Part shown: in pieces, positions 55,880 through 64,000 of the stretch
Position numbering within the stretch: the stretch's first letter is position 1
Layout: the number at the start of each line of letters is the position of its first letter
NCBI GenBank assembly: GCA_025024175.1
Contig: QCXZ01000053.1
Span: 620,001-684,000, forward strand
Reading direction: 5' to 3'
Source: Rhyzopertha dominica
Lineage: Eukaryota > Arthropoda > Insecta > Coleoptera > Bostrichidae
DNA: 64,000 nt
Notes under the pieces: generated by a model
Told to the model about the DNA's origin: nothing
Seen by the model: the letters and a program-made list of their open reading frames with translations, nothing else
Database searches by the model: none
Program-made: the position numbers and the translations under genes

Positions 55880-58800
55880 AAAGTTAAAAAATATATATTG
55901 TTGATATTACTACAACCAAAATCTCTTGAACAATGTCAGTGCCATTCATGGGTTGCCCACTCTAACTGATGAATCAACTTTCTCAGTAAAATACCAACGA
56001 AACGCCACAATAGCGAATATTTCAGCACGATTTTTCACTCGCACATGGCTAATCATAAATGCTCGCTGTTGCACACGTTAGGAATTTTTAGTTCCCCAAC
56101 AAATTTCGCACAATGGCCGTGCAGCGCTAAATGGCCTTTAGCGGTCCATTATGTGCGACATCTCGCAGATCGTCGTTATTTTCACCCCGAGTGTGAAAAG
56201 TCAACGTGAATAGCGCACCCTGCCCCTCACACTTCATCAAACGGGCGTTAAGGATTCTTAGCGGCCATTAGCGACTTTTAACGGCCTCTTCAGAGGGACC
56301 GTGCTTGTTATCGGCCATCGGAGCGATCAAATTTTTAAATAAGGTCTGGTCGTAGTCGGCCACAAAAGGAACAACAATTCGCAGCTTTTTTGGGTGAGAT
56401 AACTGGTCCATTGCGTCCATATAACTGGGAATATGTTTTGTACAAAATTCAGGCATCTTGGATTTTTAGTGCTTTCATTAGAATTCAATTTTTTCGGCCT
56501 CTCGTCAATATTTTCTTTTATAACCTGACCTTTGCAACTTCCCTCTTCACTGCCTCATAGAAATCTTGTTGAAATTCTCCAAAAGATTTTGAATTTCACT
56601 TACAGAGTTAGTACTTCGGATATTTTTGGCAGTTTAGAACATGGCCGTTAGCTGAAGACGTGGTTTGCTTAAATTTTAATTTAATACTTTACCAACTCTG
56701 AAATCCTGTTCTGTTATATTCCTAAAAATCACCTTCTGAAAAATGTGATATACAGATTCTGCTGTGTTTTGTAGGTGTGAAGTTTTTGTGCTGTTAATTC
56801 TAAAAGCTTTTTATACTCCCTCATCTTGAACAAATAATGGCGAAAGGCTTGTCTCCTTTAATTTAGATTTGGTACTAATTTCTAACTCTGTTAAGAAAGT
56901 GAAATAAACTATCAATATCCTGATTTTTGATAGTGTAACGACCCTCTCTGACAGTCCCTTGTCTATGTAACACCATAAAATCTTCTAATCTTGTTTCTCT
57001 TTCGGTATGGGCCGCATTAAAGAATAGAAACACGTCCTGGTTGCGTCACACAGGTGTTCGCGCTATCTATATATCTACGAGCGAGACCATTTAGGAGGCT
57101 GTCCACATGTTTCCGCATAAAACACAGAAAACGACCCCTTCATCTCGCCGACGTATCAGAATAAAATCCCATTGTTCCACCGCTCTATCCAGAATCTGGT
57201 TTTTTTAAATTCCCCTCTCGTACCCTTCTAGGAAGGAGATTTTGCGTTAAAAGAATACCTTAACGTTAGATTGAGACAACACGTTTGTAAAAAAAAGTGC
57301 TGAAAAAAATATAGTTTTTGTATATCACTGATATTAGTCAATAGCCAATTTAGTATATATATCATCCTCTTTGCCCTTACAACTAGAACCCACTGTACAA
57401 AACGCACTGCCCCATATCACTCTAGCAATTCTATCCAGCTAGTTCCCTTTTTTAATGGTTGATCTTGTTGACCTTCCCATTTTTTTTGCTATGCATGGGC
57501 GTCTAAAGGTTTCTCAGTTTCGGTTTGTAATTATACGCCGAGAGCATCAATCATTTTTGGCTCCGTTTCTCGGTGATATAATTTTATTGTCAGCGTTCCA
57601 TTGTTTTGCGGTAGAACGGAGAACTACACGGTCATTAATGGCTCTTCCCTTCGTGGCCAGGTGTAAATTACACCGTCTAGAATTAAGTGCGGCGAAAATT
57701 ATTTGGAACGGCTAAAATGCCGACGACATGTGGAAGTGAACATGCAAAACAGACCACTGTTTCTGATACATACAATTTCTTTAGAATTCCAAAAACGATC
57801 GTGTGATGATCGATGAAATTTGGACCATCGCAAACAAAAATTCGATTGGATAAGGAAGCGTTGAAAAAAATGCTCCGATTCAAGAAGACTTAATTTGAAA
57901 AGCTATGTGTGAATTTATATGCTTGCAGTTAGCTTGTACAGAAATATAATTGAGAAGAACATTGTCATGCTGTGGAAAAACTTTATAAATACAAATATTT
58001 GATGATTTAAAGTACCCTTTAATTCAGTGTACCCTAAATAATAACATTCGCTGATCTAAACATTTTAGATTAATAAAATAACAGAACTTAGTTGTATTTG
58101 TATTTGTAACAGTGTTTTACACGTCTTGATACTCCACAAAAGCAAAAGATACCTATAGGAAGGGTTCGTTTATATCGTAAAATCATGCTTTCGACTTCCA
58201 AATCATGATTTCAAATATTTTTCACACACCTATAAAAAATTCGAAAGCTCAGATCAATTTCTTTTTAGGTAACTAGTTGTTGCTGTGGATGGTTCCTGTA
58301 GACGACATTGTCAGGAAGCTCCACAAAAAAAATCACACGGACTGAGATGTAGGAAGCAGGTATGTTTATAACATATTTAAATTACTTGTTTGAGAATTGT
58401 CATTGTGTTTGAGAAATGTCGCTATCAATGCCACATTTTTACGAATTAACACCTGTAGATTGTGAAAAATACTTAACTTGATTACATTATAAGAAAATGC
58501 CCTATTTAAAAAGAACACAAGCAAAAAGTTCTGTTTGAAGAAACGCAACCTTGTGTCATTTTTATATATGTTCGGAAATAATCAAAATAGGAGGACACTG
58601 TGAACATTAAAAGGTCCATAAAAAGTGAGCTCTTAACTTATATTACGAATCATCATTCCTTTGCTAAACGTATACAAATAAAGGTTTCAGGAGTAACTGT
58701 ATCAGAGTAATATGTGTAATTATTTCTAAGATTTATTTAATTTCAAATTAATGCTTGATTTAGAAATAACCAAGTAGTACAATTTCTAGGCATAAACACC

Positions 58801-58880
58801 AATTACACGTGTTTTTACGTACACCTGCAATTAATAGCGAATATTGCTGAGCAAAACACATGTGAATCACTGGTGCGTTC
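55880..58880. other. No gene assigned
   Basis: GC-richer patches at 56,030-56,460 and 57,010-57,720. On the minus strand 56,268-56,456 is open (SYMDAMDQLSHPKKLRIVVP) and 56,560-56,640 reads TNSVSEIQNLLENFNKISMR, together perhaps an eroded protein of unknown family. The frame at 57,455-57,715 has no motif. The rest is AT-rich. Confidence 0.3.
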
Positions 58881-58886
58881 AAAGTT

Positions 58887-59318
58887 TCACACGTCAAAGT
58901 GTTTTGTCGCTCCGAACTTTTGCAATGAACCAACGTATTGCGAAAAACCGCCGTTTTCTCGAAAAACGTTTAGGCATTTAACTCGACAAGCGGCTATTGC
59001 AATAATACAAAAATAACGTTCGTGTTTTGTGTCCGCACAATGAAAGGAAACGGAAGCCGATTTTTGTACGCAAACATCCAAATTCAATAGTGTGTTTTCC
59101 GCCGACCAACTCAGATAATCATTTTTATTCGATGGCGATACTTTTTTCGGGTACAGCTCTATTGTTGTGTCTGGCGAAAGTATTAACATAATTTTTGTAC
59201 CTATCAGTTTCCTGTGCAGATTGTGGTTCTTGGATCCGATGCACAGGTCATTTTCTTGAGGTCGTTTTATCAGGCATGCCGCTTTTATCGTCTGCATTTT
59301 TGTGTACACGGCACACAT
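58887..59318 (-). CDS. Hypothetical open frame, 143 codons
   Basis: The longest uninterrupted ATG frame in the window not traceable to a transposon. The product would have several cysteines (for example in DVCVQKSASVSFHCAD and AACRVKCLNVF) but no signal peptide, membrane segment or domain I recognise. It lies in a moderately GC-richer patch; no splice or promoter signals were found. It may be chance. Confidence 0.25.
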   Translation of the reverse strand: MCAVYTKMQTIKAACLIKRPQENDLCIGSKNHNLHRKLIGTKIMLILSPDTTIELYPKKVSPSNKNDYLSWSAENTLLNLDVCVQKSASVSFHCADTKHERYFCIIAIAACRVKCLNVFRENGGFSQYVGSLQKFGATKHFDV

Positions 59319-59319
59319 A

Positions 59320-61720
59320 ACGCCTAGAAGGGAGTGCCTCTACAGTTAGATTGTCGTGTGTGTATTGTGTGCCTAAGTGGCTAAAAGAGTTCCGCAACGC
59401 TAATCCACACGATTTTTAGGACAACCTGGCTATTTGGACAGTCACACCTCTGCAAACAAACAAAACGGTTTCATTTGCCAAAGATCGACAAAATAACCTA
59501 AAGCAAACGCGCCAAAAGTTGCCAAGATTTCGGTTAGATAAAAATCTGGGTTGAGAGGCAAAAAACGAGTGTTTAGATTGTCTGCTTTAAAAGAGTGAAT
59601 TCAATATTTTTTAACATAACTTACTTGTTGTTTGAGGGAAAGCACATTTTTTCGCAATTCATATTTAACACTGCTTTCTTCACAAAATTCGAAATTGAAG
59701 GGCATTAACATTGTCAGAAGTTGATAAGATGTGGTAGATGTTAGCTGGTTGTTTGCCCATTTACTAAACACTCAACAATGCTTAGCATACGTTTTATCAT
59801 AACTAAAAGTACAGAAATGGAAAATATGTTGAGAAGTTGCGCGGTGTCAACATAGATTTTACTTTAAAAAAGCAAATTGTAATATTTAGTATCTATTTAA
59901 AAAAGAGATGATTATTTTTAAATCCAAAACACTCACATAAATTCATTGATTGTTAAAACATGAAGAAACTAAAATTAATAACAGTTTCAACCTCTGAACA
60001 GTTTAGGAATATCCAGAAGAATTCTATAACTGGGGCAAGTAGTTGCAAAAATACAAGCAAATTATAGTAAAACATAATTTGCATGAAATAAAGAACATTG
60101 AATATGTAATACCTACTTGGATATTATTTGCCCTCATTAAACTAACATAGTATACTTAACATTAAAAACACTGTAGCATCAAGAATATTTAATTTCTAAC
60201 TGCTTAACTAATAATTTGTCATAGAGCTAAAAAATCCTTCATATTTTACGTACAAATTTGTAATAGCCACCTGAAAACACAGTTTTAAATGGAAAGGATG
60301 TCATAAAAAGTAAGCACCGTCGAAATGCGAAATTAGGGACAGGTAAATCACAGTAATAACGCAGGAAAAGTTATATTGCATGGGTGACAGCACCCTCTAC
60401 ATGTCCATTTCCGGTCAGTGCACTCGTACTTCCGTTCCCGCTGATATCTATACCGTGACAACCACTGGTTCAATATTAGCAGACGGCTTATTTACCTTGT
60501 AATGCTGCATGCGATTTTTGAACGGATGACAGGCAAACCATTCAGTGCCGACGACGACAATGCCGCTGTTGTAATTTTCGATTTCTCTTGAAACTGGGAG
60601 TCATGGGCAAATGATGATGGGGATGCCACTTTAGGTCGATTCCACAACCGTATCAGATTAGTATTGGTGGTGAAATGATAAGCTAAAAGATATTAATTGA
60701 AGTTCTCTTCTATTAAATTTTGAAAGCGATACACACAATTTAAGAAATATGTTTTGTAGGTATAAATTGATTGTAAGACCTGCACTTATCGGCGGTATAA
60801 CTAGGTATTAAGACTTAATGCACTATAAACTAGTTCCAGCAATGCATCGCTGAGTAGTAGTACGTCCCAACAGTTTTGTACGTTATTTTATACTTTACCG
60901 CTTCCACTAGCCCAGGTAATTTAATTCTTCGATCACAAAAAGCCTAACGACACAATAACAGTCGCTTTTCCAATTTAACGCGATCTCAGATCGGCCTGAA
61001 TAGATTATGTTTGTCACCGTCCGTACCCTTGACAGATTCCGGTAGCCTCATCGGCATCGTTTTTTTTTCCGGGAGCTCTTCACGCTCATTTAGCCTACCT
61101 GTATACCAGGAGAGGAATTCTTATATTTAAAACCCAGCGTTGACCGCGTCTACTTCGGCGAATCGTTTTCATTCGAAAAATTGCGCAAAGTACGTGTTAA
61201 TTTAATAATCGGTTTGGCTTGAGCAGAACGTGGTGTAGCGCTAATCGTTGTAATACTTTAACGCGTTATTAACCTGGTTTTGCGCAAACAATGTGGGCAC
61301 TCAAACAAAAAACGGTCATTAAGTTGAACAATGAAAGATTTTCATGTATTTAAGCAATTTAAAATGTGGTCGTGGTAAACGTAAGGAACCTACAAATGTT
61401 TAGTCGTGATTCATGAATTTAATTCATCTGTTACTACAAAGAAACTTGCCAACAATGATTGAAACAATGCAACCGAATTGTTAAAGAGCTGATTAGTTAA
61501 ATCAAACAGGGTTAGCAATTGAAAACAAAATGACGTGTATATTAACTAAACCGGAAGGAATGATGATAAATTAACATAAAATCATAAGCTCAAAACTGCA
61601 TTGCCTGAAGAAGACACAAAGAACAACTGCTCACAAAGACCCAAAGTCAGTTGTGTAGGTCCACCTACGTGGAATGTAGCTAAATCAATAAATTAAAACC
61701 TTGAGTCCAATTTTGACAAC
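59320..61720. other. No gene recognised; GC-richer islands at 60,290-60,660 and 60,940-61,300
   Basis: AT-rich DNA with two GC-richer islands lacking extended open frames. The second contains TATATTTAAA at about 61,123, which could serve as a TATA box, but no initiator or coding region follows in a convincing way. Confidence 0.35.
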
Positions 61721-61728
61721 GTTAGAAC

Positions 61729-62380
61729 ATGAAAAACACATTCAAATCGGAAGAAGCAGCGTGGTTAACTAATAAAACACCAAAAGAATATGCTCTGTAC
61801 AGTGTTGGATACAAGTATTACGCCCAGATTTTCCTAGGAGAGATGGAAAAATACATACCAAAGTACCGCAGTACCATGTACCAAGCAGTCTTTGCAAAAA
61901 TAGATGAACTGATGACCGCATGTTTACAGTGAGAAGAATTCTGGAGGAGACATGAAGAGAAGGCATTAGAATACTGGCAATGGCCGTAGATCTACAGAAA
62001 GCTTTTGGTACGATAAGCCATGAGGTAGTGCCACAAATCTTAAGGGACAAAGGAGTCCCTCACTATTGGTTCGGACAAACCACACCAACCAAACAGAAAT
62101 TTTCACCATCGTACTAGGTGAAGCTATCCAAAAAACCATAATCAACATGGAAACCTAATTAAGCAGAAGAATGAAATAGTACTTCCAGCAGAACAATCCT
62201 AGAAACAGATACAAAATACGAGATAGGGAACCGGACTTTGAGACCAACAAATAAAATGAGATATCTAGGTAGGTATATACATAACCAGCCATCTTAGTCG
62301 TATAGAAACAGTTAGAGAACGGATCAAAACTTCACATAGAGTATCCAGGGGTGATATTATATCATTTATAGAGAAACCTA
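61729..62380 (+). pseudogene. LINE reverse transcriptase relic
   Basis: Plus strand: FTVRRILEET (near 61,925-61,955), AMAVDLQKAFGTISHEVVPQ then ILRDKGVP (61,980-62,063), the palm block with the first catalytic Asp in VDLQKAF, and later NKMRYLGRYIHNQPS with TVRERIKTSHRVSRG (62,250-62,355), the thumb region. The YADD block between them is deleted. An upstream open frame (61,729-61,932) appears to be part of the same element. It abuts the satellite at 62,388. Confidence 0.7.
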
Positions 62381-62387
62381 AACCACA

Positions 62388-62984
62388 TTCCACAGAAAAT
62401 TGAAAAAGAGCAAAGGCTAACTAACCCCTTTGTTGTTTTTTCACCTTGAAGCTTGATGGTCTCCGATTGCGCTAATTTTATGTTCATTTACTAATGTGGA
62501 CCTGCTGCATTTGGGAGTGGTGTCAGTTGGTCTCTAGCTGCAACGGTTCCTCTGAAAAGTGGCGTAGAGTAGAAGGGATTATTTGCGAAAAAATAATTTC
62601 TGGACGTCCTAGCTCATTTCTGACTGCATTNTTGGAATCTGGAGCTCANAATACATCACTGTGCCGATTTTGAGCGAAAAATAACTTCCACAGAAAAATG
62701 AAAAAGAGCAAAGGCTAACAACCCCTTTGTTGTTTTTTCACCTTGAAACTTGATGGTCTCCGCTTACGCTAATTTTATGTTCATTTACTAATGTGGACCT
62801 GCTGCATTTGGGACCGGTGTCAGTTGGTCTCTAGCTGCAAGGGTTCCTCTGAAAAGTGGCCTAGAGTAGAGGGGTCTATTTGCAAAAAATTAATTTCTGG
62901 ACGTCCTAGCTCATTTCTGACTGCATTTTTGGAATCTGGAGCTCAAAATACATCACTGTGCCGATTTTGAACGAAAAATAACCC
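62388..62984 (-). repeat. Diverged satellite subfamily, two tandem units of about 298 bp, inverted
   Basis: TGAAAAAGAGCAAAGGCTAA starts at 62,401 and again at 62,699, giving a 298-bp period. The reverse complement matches the 271-bp unit at 3.9-5.7 kb in at least three blocks: the AACAAAGGGGTTAG-like block, the GAACCGTTG.AGCTAG..ACCAACTGA block and the CAAAATCG...GATGTATTTTGA block through to GAGCTAGGAC. The two units differ from each other at only a few sites, but clearly differ from the 271-bp type. Two ambiguous bases near 62,631 and 62,649. Confidence 0.88.
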
Positions 62985-62989
62985 CATGG

Positions 62990-63720
62990 TAAACGTGGGA
63001 CGTCACGCTGTCCAGTAGAGGAACCACTCGTATAAATGGAACACCTTTGGAGACGTGCCATCAAAAAAGATTGATACTCCGTGTTATACACCATTACCAT
63101 CATAATGTCGGCCAGTCGGGAACTTTTATTTTTATGACGGGCAGCTACAAAAAGGTGTCTTGGTGAACGTGCTCTCGGCTAAATGCCCGGAGTCGACTTT
63201 ATCCCCGAAACTGGGTGTGCATCACGTTCCAGGTGTAAGAAATTCGGCTCGCAGAAATGTCACCAAACTCGTTTTCGAAAAACGTGGTGGGATCACGAGG
63301 ACGATAGCACATTTCAAGCGGCAGACTCTCTATTGTCTAAAAATTTAACGTACTATCAATTGCTGATTAGAAATTTTCTTTTTATACTCATACTCCAGAA
63401 AATTATTCATGAATGTGAATGCTGTTAACAAAATAGAAGAGGTCAAGGTGAAAAGAACATAAATACCATATTTAACACGATTTATTTTAAAATATACTTG
63501 CAAAACTAATTACATATTTACATACACTTCATTTTACAATACAGCCTGTGTAAAGTTCAGAAAGTAATTAACCTGATTTGCTTGTCAAAATTTCCTAAGC
63601 ACTATATATATTGTAAACGAGTAATGTGATTATTATCTACTTCTTTAATTTGGTTTCTATAACTTTATTGCGCCTTAGTGCAGTATGAACGCTCTGTAAT
63701 TTAATATAAGATTCAGTCTG
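62990..63720. other. No gene recognised; GC-richer patch at 63,000-63,330
   Basis: Two overlapping open frames at 63,160-63,428 in different frames, without motif. The rest is AT-rich. Confidence 0.35.
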
Positions 63721-63724
63721 TACA

Positions 63725-64000
63725 TTATTCAAGATTTTTAAAAACTGAAAGATCGATGTTGGGCATAAAAATTTTGATTACATCGTGAACGAAAAGATTT
63801 ACAGCAGTTTGTGGTTCTTCAAGGACTTGATGAATGCTCATTAAGTCAAAAACGAAACAGTCTCGTACTTCTTCGGGTTTTAAATACACCAAACCGAAAA
63901 CGTCATTTAACCATTTACCGACGTCACAACCCGCTGCTCCATACTGCGTCGCTACTCCTAATTCTTGGATTGTCCTAAGCCAACACTGAAATAAATGGAG
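63725..64000 (-). pseudogene. MULE transposase fragment, continues beyond the window
   Basis: The minus strand is open from the window edge for 91 codons with no ATG needed: HLFQCWLRTIQELGVATQYG, then GKWLNDVFGLVYLKPEEVRD, CFVFDLMSI and VNLFVHDVIKIFMPNID, stop at 63,725. It aligns with the second half of the MULE transposase at 10-11 kb (LSQAWYRKIHSLGLSQDY..EVGKMLRYRFGLQFLDCDEV..AFAFDLI). The part with the third catalytic residue is missing, since the frame ends soon after FMPNID. It is a diverged, different MULE; the N-terminal part should lie beyond 64,000. It could also be a domesticated FLYWCH/MULE-derived exon. Confidence 0.65.

Noticed and set aside
61118..61175. TATATTTAAA as a core promoter
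   Set aside because: No initiator at the expected spacing and no downstream coding region.

Overview
The window is AT-rich eukaryotic DNA, most likely from an arthropod and probably an insect (a beetle would fit, but I cannot prove the order). The evidence is the transposon families: FLYWCH/MULE, DUF4817-type and IS630/Tc1-like transposases, a Penelope-like element with a GIY-YIG domain, Cryptons, LINEs and a gypsy-type Gag. Scattered N calls suggest a draft assembly. There are no operons, bacterial genes, CRISPR arrays or convincing tRNA/rRNA genes. No multi-exon host gene could be assembled. The one reasonable host-gene candidate is a small secreted, cysteine-rich protein at 21.05-21.29 kb.

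Layout. 1.5-2.4 kb: Crypton relic. 2.8-3.5 kb: DUF4817-type transposase relic. 3.9-5.7 kb: array of a 271-bp satellite. 6.3-8.3 kb: broken IS630-like, LINE and DUF4817 pieces. 9.6-11.8 kb: near-intact Mutator-like element (MULE). 11.9-12.7 kb: second DUF4817-type transposase. 18.2 and 22.4 kb: more IS630-like pieces. 19.4-20.6 kb: LINE. 21.5 kb: lone inverted satellite piece. 22.9-23.6 kb: Tc1 relic. 26.2-28.1 kb: two Penelope-like copies in opposite orientation. 32-45 kb: mostly featureless, with short LINE and Tc1 scraps. 49-50 kb: a small LTR retrotransposon inside an IS630-like relic. 52.6-53.2 kb: second Crypton relic. 54.4-55.5 kb: two LINE relics. 55.65 kb: foldback repeat. 61.7-62.4 kb: LINE. 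62.4-63.0 kb: a second, diverged subfamily of the 3.9-kb satellite in the opposite orientation. 63.7-64.0 kb: MULE fragment running off the window.

Between these lie GC-richer, apparently single-copy islands (for example 5.7-6.1, 13.0-13.6, 25.6-26.0, 30.2-30.5, 37.0-37.3, 50.4-51.3, 51.65-52.1, 60.3-61.2 kb). They contain no recognisable protein and may be conserved non-coding or regulatory DNA. The strongest results are structural: an LTR element whose removal with one 5-bp target duplication restores the interrupted transposase frame; a MULE with terminal inverted repeats and a candidate 8-bp target duplication; a Penelope-like copy bounded by 89-bp inverted repeats and a 14-bp direct repeat; and one satellite family at three sites. 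I did not find a clearly new biological system.
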